From the NCBI GenBank assembly GCA_026168455.1, contig CM047426.1, positions 64,901,238 through 64,965,237 of the forward strand: DNA of 64,000 bases, read 5' to 3'. Positions 1-9,833 of this stretch are shown here, one piece after another. Each line of letters opens with the position of its first letter. Within the stretch, counting starts at the first letter, position 1. This stretch comes from Theocolax elegans. Taxonomy: Eukaryota > Arthropoda > Insecta > Hymenoptera > Cerocephalidae. The notes below the pieces were generated by a model. It saw nothing but the letters and a program-made list of their open reading frames with translations. It was not told the DNA's origin and ran no database searches. The position numbers and the translations under genes are program-made.

Positions 1-17
1 GCCGATAGTTAAATAGA

Positions 18-851
18 ATGTATTACGACATATTAAAACAAAGGTGCGAAATCAAAAGACATATTCTCACTCAAGCCCTCGCGCTTGCCTCAGTTTCCCC
101 GGCGGAAGTTATTCATCTATTAAAATGCTTAAAAGTAGAAGTAGTCGGGAGAGAAACGACGGTGTGTTACGAACAGCTACCCGTGTTTCGGGACAACGAA
201 CCATATTTTCTCACACCTAGAACGCGTATATTAGTAAGAACTGGGAAACCCCTAATGTGTGATAATCGTTTACCGGTTATGTTCAAAATGCATCAAATTT
301 GGTTTAAAATGCTACCGAATCCAGTCGAAGTAAAAGATCCCGAGATATTGACGCCTCAAACAAAACTAACATGGAGATATGTTTCACACGAGACACTCGC
401 TAATAGTGGAATATACGGACAAAAAGATACCAGTAAACTTCGCAATATGATATTATTCCCATTAGAAAAATCTACGGTATTAAATAAGATGGCATTAGGA
501 GCTTCGGGAAGGAAGATAAACCCCAAAGGAATTACTATAGGAAATTTGTTCGACCAAGAAGCCTTGAATAACCTGGCTAAATCGACATTCAACAAACTAT
601 GGTCGGAATTTTTAAGGTTCAGTAACATCTCTGCCGGTTTCATAGGATTTTTTATGATATGTCGCCTCATCAAGCTAATTATCGATACGATTATGCATGG
701 TTTCATGTTGCACGGAATTTACGGGTTCTCTTTACATTTAATTGGGGCAATATGGAATTCAATCACTCAACTATTACTTTATTTGAGAACGCAAAAGTTA
801 AATAAAGATAAGGAGGAGAACGAAAAAATGGAGGTTGAGATAGAGAAATAA
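18..851 (+). pseudogene. Chuvirus-like envelope glycoprotein, C-terminal half (virus-derived)
   Basis: The 277-residue reading frame resembles the C-terminal half of the class of surface glycoproteins found in chuviruses and in chuvirus-derived genes that some insect retroelements carry as an env-like gene. This is recognition by motif pattern, not a search. Visible landmarks are a Cys-rich LLKC...CYEQLPV stretch, a FLTPRTRI segment and a hydrophobic stretch around residues 200-250 (membrane anchor), followed by a charged, lysine/glutamate-rich tail. The signal peptide and N-terminal half are absent: an in-frame TAG lies at 6-8, just before the Met codon. Compared with the second copy at 45.6-46.8 kb, it also lacks about 18 residues after the SPAE motif, an in-frame loss. 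The role in a virus would be attachment and membrane fusion. Here it is a fragment and probably non-functional, although the remaining frame is free of stops. Confidence 0.7.
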
Positions 852-899
852 CTCTCATTTTCTTTTTTTTACTTATACTCAAAATAGGAAAGCCAGTAA

Positions 900-1388
900 A
901 TGAGGATTATACAAGAAGTTAAAGAAAGGAAAAATTTAGCCTCTTACGACAGTGCGATCAGGAAAAAACAAACCAATAGAAAAATACACAAAATGTATTA
1001 CTTTAAAAAGATGTTTTACAGCATAGATCTGAACACTCCTTTATGTGGAACTTGCACAAAAACAAAGGCAGGAAAACCGATTATACAACACATAAAATTT
1101 AGAGACATAAATATGGATCCCGCAATGCAAAAATGTTATAACTGTAAAACAAATATCGAGGAGCGAAAAATAAAAAAAAATAATAAAATATCCACTCGAA
1201 TTAGGGCAATAATAGAACAAAACAAAGAAAGAGAAATCGAGATTGTTACTATAAAAAATGAATTCGAATTACAGAGAAATAACCAGCAAATTATTCCGTT
1301 GGAACCAATACAACAAGAAACGCCCATTTTTGTTGTCAAAAACGAAACAGACATCGAAAAACCAGAAGAAATGGCAAGTTCAAGTTAA
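900..1388 (+). CDS. Small basic protein with two CxxC pairs (putative zinc ribbon), unknown
   Basis: I do not recognise this 162-residue protein. It is lysine-rich, with CGTC at residues 49-52 and CYNC at 79-82. Two CxxC pairs separated by 26 residues are typical of a zinc ribbon or treble-clef fold, so metal binding is a fair inference. The C-terminal half is charged and low in complexity. It begins 48 bp after the glycoprotein stop and ends 21 bp before the IAP start, on the same strand. The ORF is complete and uninterrupted. The compact arrangement is more like a viral or retroelement transcript than an ordinary insect gene. Possible roles include nucleic-acid binding, but nothing in the sequence proves it. 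Confidence 0.55.
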   Translation: MRIIQEVKERKNLASYDSAIRKKQTNRKIHKMYYFKKMFYSIDLNTPLCGTCTKTKAGKPIIQHIKFRDINMDPAMQKCYNCKTNIEERKIKKNNKISTRIRAIIEQNKEREIEIVTIKNEFELQRNNQQIIPLEPIQQETPIFVVKNETDIEKPEEMASSS

Positions 1389-1409
1389 AAAATAACGCAA
1401 ACGGAACCT

Positions 1410-2246
1410 ATGGAAATAAATAGAGACGAAAGACCAGAGGATATCGCAGAATCACAGAACGTTAAGGAAATAAGTTGGCCCGAATTGGAATCCTTTCTAA
1501 GTGAACAAGAAGTTATGGAATTACTACAAAATGCGACCAGTGATATTTTTCCCTCAATACAGGACCAAGAAAATGACACCCCCGTGCCAATAATAACACA
1601 AGAAGAGTTACCAAAAATATTAGAGATATTAGCATCCTTAGAAACTCAACTAGACGAGGTAGTCTATAATAATACAGAAGAGAAAGTAAAAGAAATAATT
1701 ATGGATCTACAACAGGAATTTGATGAAACTGATTGCGGAGTAAGTTTGTCGATAAAGAAAAATCGATTAGATACATTTAAATATTGGCCGCATGCCTTTA
1801 TTTCAATGGAGGATCTAGCAGAAGCCGGATTTTATTATACGGGAGAGAACGACAAAGTAAAATGCTATATATGCGGTGTAGGAATACGAAAATGGGAAAA
1901 AACGGACGAGCCTATGGAAGAACATCGTAGATGGTCGCCGAAATGTGAATTCATTACAAAGAAGGAACGAGCAGAAGACTGTTGTGGAATCTATGACATG
2001 GAGAAATTGAGCAAAATAATAAAATGTTTGGAACGTGCCAGTTTATCGAAAGATCTTAAATGCAAAATTTGCAAACGTAATCCAAAAGAGGGAATATATC
2101 TTCCATGCAAACATGCCTTAATCTGTTTAACTTGTTATATGGAAACAAAGGAATGCATGATTTGTAAAAGAGCAATAACGGAATGGTTAAACATATACTT
2201 AGTAACAAACAGAAGAGGTCGCTTCACAGAGATAGAATTCGCCTAA
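1410..2246 (+). CDS. Inhibitor of apoptosis protein (one BIR domain + C-terminal RING)
   Basis: Intact 278-residue protein. Residues 1-110 are an acidic, unrecognised extension. Residues about 119-181 form a BIR domain with the canonical zinc spacing C152-x2-C155-x16-H172-x6-C179 and the expected W126-P and AGFYYTG motifs. Residues 218-252 form an IAP-type RING: C218, C221, C233, H235, C239, C242, C249, C252. IAPs of this architecture bind caspases or their activators through the BIR and act as E3 ubiquitin ligases through the RING, blocking cell death in the cytoplasm. Single-BIR/RING forms occur in insects and in several insect DNA viruses. All zinc ligands are present and no stop interrupts the frame. 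AATAAA signals follow at once. Its place 21 bp behind the CxxC ORF and downstream of a virus-derived glycoprotein suggests acquisition by a virus or element rather than a host locus. Confidence 0.9.
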   Translation: MEINRDERPEDIAESQNVKEISWPELESFLSEQEVMELLQNATSDIFPSIQDQENDTPVPIITQEELPKILEILASLETQLDEVVYNNTEEKVKEIIMDLQQEFDETDCGVSLSIKKNRLDTFKYWPHAFISMEDLAEAGFYYTGENDKVKCYICGVGIRKWEKTDEPMEEHRRWSPKCEFITKKERAEDCCGIYDMEKLSKIIKCLERASLSKDLKCKICKRNPKEGIYLPCKHALICLTCYMETKECMICKRAITEWLNIYLVTNRRGRFTEIEFA

Positions 2247-2720
2247 AATAAATCTATACAACAATAAATATATGAAAATTGCAAACTATACAATTGCAGT
2301 AAATATTATAATAAGTGTAAAAAAGAGTATAAAATATTAACAAACACACATTATATACAAGTATATATACTAACTAGATATAGTAAATACAAACAAAAAA
2401 AAACTATATGTATACAAAATGAAAAATAATAAAGACTAACATTGTTATAGAACAGTAAGGAATATTTATTTCTTTCCCTAACCATATGTAGAAATAAAAA
2501 AAACAAACAAAACAAACAATTATTGTGGTAAACAGATTGAGAAATGTAAATAACGCGAAAGAAAAATAATAATAAAGAGTAATATATAGGAATACTAACA
2601 AAAGTAAATAAGTATCCATAAAAAATGGGTAGAGCTAATCTAAATAAAAAAATAAAATAGAAAAGAAATAGAGAAAAATATAAAAAAAAGGGGAAAGAAA
2701 TGTAAAGAAAAAGAATAGTA
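2247..2720. other. AT-rich 3' flank with polyadenylation signals, no gene
   Basis: Immediately after the IAP stop there are AATAAA hexamers (about 2248 and 2264) in a run of A/T-rich sequence, suitable for ending the upstream transcript. The rest is low-complexity A-rich sequence. The minus-strand reading frames here are biased translations of it and are not supported as genes. Confidence 0.5.
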
Positions 2721-2897
2721 CAAGGACGACGGAGCAGCGCGGTGGAGAACAAAGTTTGGATCCCCCATAAGGATTCGATGCACACCGCAATTCGAGCCTA
2801 GTTGCTGCGCTAAGCTGTAAGAGCATCAATTGGCCTCGTAAGTGTTGGGGCCACTCTCTGACTCGAGCCTGGCGAGTTCGGCGGGGCCGACCATGCG

Positions 2898-2934
2898 TTG
2901 CATTGTCGACGTTTCGATATACTCTCTCTGTCTC

Positions 2935-2992
<58 letters not shown>

Positions 2993-3755
2993 GAACATTC
3001 GAAGTGATTTAAAATCGGTGGTTGAGAAAGTAGATCGTGTGGAGGGTAAGCTTGATGATTTGAAGGTGGATATGCTTGCTCTCCATGCTCGCGTGGACTC
3101 TTTAGAATCGGTCACGGAGGCGCGCTTCGCCAGTTTTGGAGATCGTTTCACTGAGCTTGTGTCTCGCGTTACAATCTTGGAAGAGACCGGGTTGTTCGGC
3201 GGTGAATCGGCGGTACCGTCAACTAATACCTCTGTTGATAACTTGAGAGATACGTGCGAAGTATTGGCTACGGGATTGCCTTTATCGTCGACCTTGTCGG
3301 ATACGGTTATTGTCGAAAGTATCTTAAACACTATTAAGTTGCCGTTACTTTCGAAGCAGGTAATAGAAATTCGTCCCTGGCTACCGCGGCCAAAACCTCT
3401 AGCAGAAGGAGAATTATTGACACAACCGCGTAACAGAGGTATCGTTTTCCGTCTGTCGTCGGCTACGGCCAGAGACGCAGTTATCGAAAAGGCGCACCTT
3501 TTAAAGGAACAGTCGGCGTTAAAAGTTTTTGGAGTGGGAGGAGACAACACGTTATTTATTCGGCCGCTTTGGCCTAAGGCTGTCTTCAACCTATGGCAGG
3601 CGGCGATCCGGAAATGCAAAGAACTGGGCTATGCGAGGCCCACCGTAATTAATTTAATTGTATTCGTGCGTAAGGTGAGGGATGGCCCTCTTATTCGGGT
3701 TACTTCCGAGGCTGACATTAATCATCTCCCTCCTCTCTCATCTCGTACCACATGA
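2898..3755 (+). CDS. LINE ORF1 (coiled coil + C-terminal RNA-binding-like domain)
   Basis: The first Met is followed at once by a CT microsatellite translated as (SL)n, so the functional start is uncertain. The convincing protein starts near 2990. About residues 30-95 are heptad-rich (coiled coil). The C-terminal part, including FVRKVRDGPLIRVTSEADI, resembles the C-terminal domain of other LINE ORF1 proteins, and the LINE at 57.4 kb encodes a matching tail. LINE ORF1 proteins bind the element RNA as nucleic-acid chaperones. The frame is open through to 3755, and ORF2 begins shortly afterwards. Confidence 0.65.
2927..2989. repeat. (CT)n microsatellite inside the LINE 5' region
   Basis: About 30 CT units with two TG interruptions. 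It sits at the ORF1 start and generates the artificial SLSLSL N-terminus. It may be part of the element or a later expansion. Confidence 0.9.
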
Positions 3756-3789
3756 GACAGGCTTGGTCAGGTCGGAAATATCAGTTCGT

Positions 3790-6720
3790 CTAACTCATCT
3801 AATTCATTTTCCATTTTTCATTGTAACATAAATCGTTTAAAATCACACGTTTAAACAATTGAAGCATTGGTCCTCCCAGAATCTCATGACGTCATTGCTA
3901 TCACTGAAACCTTTCTTACCGAAAGCGATTCTTCCGAAATTCTCAAGTTACCTGGTTATACTCTTCATCGGTTGGATCGTGTAGGTAGGGAGGGTGGTGG
4001 TGTAGCGGTTTATGTTCGCGATGAGTTTGCAGTTACCATCTTGGCACACTCAGATCCTGTTTACTCGAATGCCCCCGAGTACATTGTTCTAAGACTAATG
4101 AATAAGACGATGGCACTCGCGGTGGCGGTGGTCTACCGTAGGCCTTATGCCGCGTATCCAACGGAATTGTTTGATATTATAGCTGATATACTCCCTAACT
4201 TTAACTATGTCATTATAACGGGTGATTTTAATATAGACATGAATTCTAATAGTGCTGCAGCGTGTATGCTGAAAGGAAGTATGGAGGCACTAGGTCTCTT
4301 CCTTGTTCCATCTGAAGCGACACACCATGCGATGACGTCGACGGGATCATCTCATACCTGGTTGGATCTTTTCCTAGTCCGTGAGCCGGTGCCTGAATTC
4401 GTTTATAATAAGTCCAGCGCACCCTTCGCGGCGGGCCATGACGCAATTAACATCTCCCTTAAGATCGATAAACCGCAAGTGGGTGTTAAAAAGTTCTGGA
4501 GAAGGGACTGGGAGAAGATCAACCTACATCACCTTGCAACCACGTTCACCTCATATTTGGACAAATTAATGATTTCGCCATTAACAACATCTCCGCCTGT
4601 CATTGATTCATCTTCACCTGCTCGGCCTGACCAGCCTGTCTTCACGGTTTCACTTTCATCAAATTCATTTTCGTCAAATCCTTTTGATACACTTTCATCC
4701 TCATTATCTTTTTTATGTAGCGCTATTACCTCGACATTTAATGACATCGCTCCAGTTAAACTTACCACAGTAAGGAATAAACATAAGCCTTGGGTCACGC
4801 GGGAGATTAGATCTGACATTAAGGCCAGAAATGCGGCATTCAGGCTGTTTCGTAGTTCGAGATCTCCCACGGATTACAATGCCTATAAAGTTTTGAGGAA
4901 CCAGGTTAAAAATACCATTAACTCTAGTAAATTTCAATATCTACATTCTAAGCTTAATAATGAGAAGAATCCTGCTGAAGCTTGGAAATTCCTCAGAAAC
5001 ATGGGTCTTGGCTCAAAACCTAATTCATCGCCACTAAAACATTTTTCAGCTCATCAACTTAACACTTATTATGCTTCCATCTCTAACCACAAACCACCAA
5101 TCACTATTCACTCTTTTGCGTCTATCCTATCTAATTTATGTCATCTCTCATCATTTCCTTCTTTCGCTTTTTCACCGGTGTCGGCCAAAGAAGTACAGCG
5201 GGTGATAGCTAGATCTTCTTCCAAGGCATCGGGTGTGGATGACATTTCTATCAGAATGTTAAAACTGTTAGAATGTATGTTCTCAACTGGATGGTTCCCT
5301 GATTGCTGGAAGAGGGTTATTCTTTTCCCGATGGCGAAATCGAGTAAGATGGTTACATGCTCTGATACGAGACCGATCGCCAAACTCTGCGAGATGTCAA
5401 AGGTGTTGGAGAGATTGGTGCACGACCAGCTGGTTAAGTACCTTGAATGTGATAATTTGTTATCGACCAGACAAGCAGGCTTTAAGCAGAATGATTACGA
5501 TCCTGGTCCTGTTTGATTTCTCCAAGGCCTTTGACACAGTCCCTCATGATCAGCTTATTCGAAAGTTGGGTGACATCGGTTGTTCAGATATCGTTCTCAA
5601 CTGGTTCTACAGATATCTTGTGGGTCGCAAGCAAGCCGTTGTGGATGAGGTTGGCATGCTGTCTGACTGGCTCGAGGTGAACGTAGGTGTGCCTCAGGGC
5701 AGTGTTCTAGGACCGGTCTTATTCTCCATCTTTATTAATGACCTACCTAAGATTCTTAAGTTTAGTAATTACATGTTATTTGCCGATGACGCCCAGGTCT
5801 ATCATTCATTCTTTCCAGCGGATATTGAAAATGGTGTTCAACGCATATCTCAAGATGCTAACGCGATAGCCAAATGGGCATCAGACAACGGCCTCTCACT
5901 TAATGTAAAAAAGACGAAGGTTATGATCCTGGGTAGTCAGGCATTTATATCTCGTATTAACCTGAACACTGCTCCGAGAGTTAAATTGTGTGATAACTTT
6001 CTTGATTATGAAAATGTGGTAAAATCGTTGGGCCTTTTGATCACACCCACCCTCGACTGGTCAAAACAAGTCATGTCAATCTCCAGACGTGTTCACGGAG
6101 TGTTACACTCACTACGATATTATAATAAGGCACTTTCAATGAAACTTCGTAAGAATCTGGTGGAAGCTCTCATTTTTCCCCACTTCGACTACGCGTGTGC
6201 GGCCTACAATGATGTGGATCAGACTAGAAATCTAAAATTAAATAGGCTACTAAATGCTTGCGTGAGATTTGTATGGGGCAATTTAATGAGACGTGACCAG
6301 ATAACCCCGTTTAGACTGAGTTTGAAGTGGCTGTCGGTCGAGTCTAGACGCTCATACCTCATCGGTTCCCTGGCGTTCAACATCATTGCTCATAAATCAC
6401 CATCATACCTAGCAGATCATTTCACCTTACTCAACACCCCTGGTCATTTTCCTCGTTCCTCCTCCCGCCATCCCCCTAGGCCACTCATGTATCTTCCTCC
6501 ACGCACTGAAGCCTTAAATAGATCTTTTGTCATCACCTCTACTCGCATCCTAAATCAATTTCCAACACTCACCTTCGATCCATCATTTTCTGACAATTTC
6601 AAGATCATTTTGCACAATCACCTGTTAGGGCTCGACCAGGCAGCCTGGTCTACGCGGGTCGCGAATGAAGGCATACCACAACGGGCCATCCCTCATCTAG
6701 ATCTGAATGTCCAAGTCTAG
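3790..6720 (+). pseudogene. LINE ORF2: apurinic-like endonuclease + reverse transcriptase, broken
   Basis: The endonuclease domain begins near 3810 (HCNINRLK), carries an in-frame TAA at 3852-3854, then shows ITETFL, GGVAVYVRD, VYRRPY, GDFNID, SHTWLD and the catalytic GHD. The RT domain follows with FSKAFDTVPHDQL, the QGSVLGPVLF motif and the FADD active site (about 5779-5790), then a C-terminal thumb-like region ending at 6720. Between about 5480 and 5492 a deletion removes roughly twenty codons between the STRQAGF and FSKAFD motifs and shifts the frame. One nonsense codon plus one frameshifting deletion make it inactive. EN would nick the target and RT copy the RNA at the nick. Confidence 0.85.
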
Positions 6721-7066
6721 TCTAGTTGGGCTTATATTCTAATTTTAAGTGTTCTAACTGATTATTGTTTCTTGTGATTATTTATCTATTTATTTATTTG
6801 TTTTCACCGAATTGTACATATATTTTATTTTTATTTTTATTTTTATTTTACTTTATTTTACTTTACTTTATTTTTACTTTATTTGTTTTACTACATCCAA
6901 CTTTTATTCCGTCCAAGCTGCGCATTTTATTTTATTTTGCAATTGGAATTTTATATTGTTAATTAGTATTTAGTTTTAACGTTTTATCAATGTATTTGTT
7001 CGGTTTTGTGCCTATGGGGTTTCTACCCCTTAAAGGCCCAATAAACATATCAATCAATCAATCAAT

Positions 7067-7320
7067 CTCTCTCTCTTTCTCTATCTCTCAAAAACGTTGT
7101 GTATGATACTATGATAGAAACTTCTTCTCTATCTTAGTATATCATACATTTTTTGTTATTAAATTGTGTTAAGTACTATTGTTTAATTGTAATAGTAAAA
7201 ATAAATAAAAAAATAATAAGGTATAAAACAATTGTAAACTGTAAGTAACAACCAACATAACAATATAAAACTAATATTTCAGTATTTTGTATATGTTTAT
7301 TTTTTTTCACATATCCCAAC
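7067..7320. other. AT-rich sequence, no feature recognised
   Basis: CT-rich and then AT-rich unique sequence downstream of the LINE tail. I see no ORF or repeat structure worth naming. Confidence 0.4.
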
Positions 7321-7326
7321 CCTGTA

Positions 7327-7473
7327 ATAGGAATAATTCACTGTAGATCTGCGAATTATTCCTATCCTTTGGTTTAAGCACCAGCAATAATAGAAAACGC
7401 TGTAGATCTGCATCTTCTATGCGCCGTTGCTTGTACGTGTCAAACACGCCTTAGCTATGCGCATTTGACACTT
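7327..7473. other. Cluster of three inverted repeats (two share a 12-nt loop)
   Basis: A 13-bp perfect stem (7327-7339 with 7353-7365) encloses a loop containing CTGTAGATCTGC. The same 12-mer occurs again at 7400-7411, flanked by ATAGAA (7390-7395) and TTCTAT (7415-7420). A third 8-bp perfect stem pairs GTGTCAAA (7437-7444) with TTTGACAC (7466-7473). No protein is encoded. Function unknown. Confidence 0.5.
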
Positions 7474-7805
7474 CATTCTTTTTCTCTCTCTCCCATCGCT
7501 TTAAGTTGTAGCTTTTTCCTCGTGTTCGAAAGCATCACGCGTAGAGTAAAACAGACGCCCCTCCTGGCGTCCCCTCTCTCTCCAGACGCGTGCCTACTGT
7601 TTGCGTTGGGAAAAACCCATACGCTGAGTACAAACCCTTTCTGGCATCGACGCGCTCTCTCGCACCGCAGCGCTCGGTTCTGTGGAAGCGATCCGCCGCT
7701 CGTAGCTCAGAAGCGGCCATATTGGGCCTGCTTCCCCCGCCAGCTCGGTGCACGCGCATCCTAGTGTCCACGCATCGAGTTGAACAGTAGCCCTTCCGGC
7801 ATACA

Positions 7806-7809
<4 letters not shown>

Positions 7810-7854
<45 letters not shown>

Positions 7855-7859
7855 TCTCG
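7810..7859. repeat. (TC)n microsatellite
   Basis: About 24 TC units with one TG interruption. Confidence 0.95.
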
Positions 7860-7925
7860 AGGTGAATGAGGAAGGGAATAAAAAAGGGAAAAATAAAACA
7901 CTCTATTATGAGCTTTACAAACAAG

Positions 7926-7931
7926 TTTATT
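7926..7931 (-). terminator. Polyadenylation signal AATAAA of the acidic-protein gene
   Basis: On the minus strand AATAAA lies about 65 nt after the distal stop codon at 7994-7996, followed by a GT-rich stretch, as expected for a cleavage and polyadenylation site. Confidence 0.45.
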
Positions 7932-7993
7932 CCCTGTTAAATTTTTTAGTAACAATAAAAAAAAACAAAAACAGTACAAATCTGATCACCTTG

Positions 7994-8503
7994 TCACATT
8001 TCATCCTCGGATGATATATCTATTATATCAATTATACGCGGCACTGGTGAATAGCAGGGAGATCCTCCTCGGTCGGACGGCCAGTAAAATGCGGCCGAAA
8101 CTTCAGGCACCTGCTCTGGTTAGGGAGATCTCGGCGAATAATCCTCCTCCAGTACCACCAAATCTTCCTCCCTCACCTCCTCCTCCTCCTTCTCCTCCTC
8201 CTCCTCCTCCATCGCCACCAACTCCTCCTCACCCATTTCCTCCTCGGATGACGATAATGAATCCGAAGCCTCGGAGCTCGCGGGCAACTCCACTATGGCC
8301 GCAAGATCCCGCAAGGATAAATCTAATAGAAGCAGAAAGGTGTCCACATCCAGTGAAACTCCTTCACTTCTACACAGAGCATTCAATTCCTGGGCAGCGG
8401 CTATGAACCAGCTCCAGGCTTCAACTAGATCAGGACTAAATTCCCGATCATCACGTCGGCGCAAAGCCCACTGTACGAGCAAATGAGCTTTTTCGAACTC
8501 CAT
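7994..8503 (-). pseudogene. Acidic protein, unknown, with one premature stop
   Basis: The minus-strand frame starts at ATG 8503 and encodes about 127 residues: a helical, hydrophobic/charged first 70 residues, a Ser patch (SDSLSSSEEE), then a Glu-rich tract. A TAA at 8120-8122 ends it, but the same frame continues for 42 codons of protein-like sequence ending in ISSEDEM and a TGA at 7994-7996. The ATG is one base after a strong 3' splice site (polypyrimidine-TTTTCAG at 8505-8506), and a GTAAGTG donor lies at 8753. I do not recognise the family. The tail after the TAA suggests either a recent nonsense mutation or readthrough. Confidence 0.5.
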
Positions 8504-8504
8504 C

Positions 8505-8753
8505 CTGAAAACAGAAAAAAATACATACTTAGCATTAGAGAAATAAATATAAAAACATACATGCAAAAAAATATATAATAAAACCTGGACGACAAAAGCA
8601 AATTTTTTTTTTTGTAAAAAAATACGTAGACCAAAAAAATAATAAATATTTTCTTATATAAGAGATACACTATTTTCTTTTTCTTATTAGAACAAGTAAA
8701 AAAATAATAAACAACAAAAAAGGAATAATAATAATAATAATAAAAACACTTAC
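8505..8753 (-). other. Predicted 249-bp intron upstream of the acidic-protein ATG
   Basis: The minus strand reads ACGAA|GTAAGTG at 8753 and T-rich...TTTTCAG|GATG at 8505. Both sites match metazoan consensus well. The exon upstream of 8753 would be untranslated. Confidence 0.5.
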
Positions 8754-8959
8754 TTCGTAAAAAAATAGGGATGAGACTCCTCGGAGAAACAAATCGAATC
8801 ACTGCCTGACGAATACTAACGAAAAAATGCAAGGAGCCACCCGTATTTAAAAGAAACCTTATCGCACTAAGGGAAAATAATTTCCTAGGGTATAGAAGAT
8901 TAATTGGAAAATTTAAACGACCAACGAAAACGTTCATTATTGACAGAACTAGGAGAAGT

Positions 8960-9560
8960 ACCTGAGAGAAATAAATAAGTCAAAGTGATTCTTTGTTTAT
9001 AATAGCCGAAAGTAAAACTCATAACGAAAGCCTTGAATAGCTATATTCAATGTTTATTAATTTCAATATATATATTATTAATAAACTAAGCAAAAAATAT
9101 GTATACTAATGGATAACTCTTAATCAGTATTTCAGAAAAATACGTAAGCATTCAAATATTATCAAAGAAAATTGTAACTTTTATAAATACATATAACATA
9201 TATTTTTAACATGAACTGATGTATACTAAAAATTAGGAGTAAAAACTAAAGAAAGATAAATTCTTTATATACAGAAAACACATTTAATAATAATTATACA
9301 ATTTTTCGGAATATCTAGAATAAAAATTGTAATAATAAAACCCTTTTTATTTTTAGCTTCTATTTTTATAGGTGAACTATATCAATACTGTTAAACGGTT
9401 CGAAATAATGATAACAAACGAAGTTGAACTACGAAAGAAATAATTGTAATATGGTTTATGAAGCTCACCATACGAAATAAAGAAAAATTAATCGAAATAA
9501 TGTTTATAATTTAAAATTAAGTATGATGTCTTATGTCAAGAGAAATAATAATATAATAAT
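8960..9560. other. AT-rich sequence, nothing recognised
   Basis: About 600 bp of A/T-rich DNA without a convincing ORF, hairpin or repeat. Confidence 0.4.
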
Positions 9561-9571
9561 AATATTGTTTA

Positions 9572-9702
9572 ACGACGAGGGCGTCGTTTTTAAAAAGGGG
9601 GGGAGTTGTCGCGTCCCGACGAAAATTATATTATTATTTTTCGTACAAAAGTACTGCGTAGTTTAGAATAAAATTACGGCGTAGAAGAAAAACGAAATAA
9701 GG
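9572..9702 (+). mobile_element. LTR retroelement remnant: polypurine tract and LTR start
   Basis: A run TTTAAAAAGGGGGGGAGT is followed at about 9607 by TGTCGCGTCCCGACG, which has the form of a + strand polypurine tract abutting a 3' LTR beginning with TG. A 7-bp hairpin (AACGACG/CGTCGTT) precedes it. The sequence is interrupted at 9703 by Gypsy A. No body of a matching element is visible upstream on the + strand, so this may be a leftover fragment. Confidence 0.4.
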
Positions 9703-9833
9703 TGTGACGTGCCAACCTTTCTTTGGGTTTTACCGTTACTATAGATTTTGCTGCTTGTTATTAGATTAGATGTAAGTTAGGTGCGAAACCATCTTTGCAT
9801 CTAAATCTTGTTGCAGACTTATTAATCCGGGTT
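9703..9833 (-). repeat. LTR portion (3' copy) of Gypsy A
   Basis: 131 bp matching 12783-12913. On the minus strand it ends CGTCACA, a proper LTR end. Its start is fused to the protease frame by the internal deletion. Confidence 0.8.

Larger units (their letters stand above)
2722..7066 (+). mobile_element. Non-LTR retrotransposon (LINE), Jockey/CR1-like, ORF1 + EN-RT ORF2
   Basis: GC content rises sharply near 2722, marking the probable 5' end. ORF1 (2898-3755) and a broken ORF2 (3790-6720) follow. The 3' UTR ends with CCCAATAAACATATC followed by a TCAA repeat at about 7050-7066, the kind of simple-repeat tail left by target-primed reverse transcription. Fragments of related LINEs at 55-58 kb and 59.7-61.5 kb share ORF2 protein motifs, and the latter has the same CCCAATAAAC end. 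ORF2 lacks an RNase H domain. No target-site duplication could be fixed because both flanks are simple-sequence DNA. Confidence 0.8.

Noticed and set aside
2351..2829. Hydrophobic minus ORFs after the IAP
   Set aside because: Composition artefact of A-rich sequence read on the other strand; overlapping frames all look alike.
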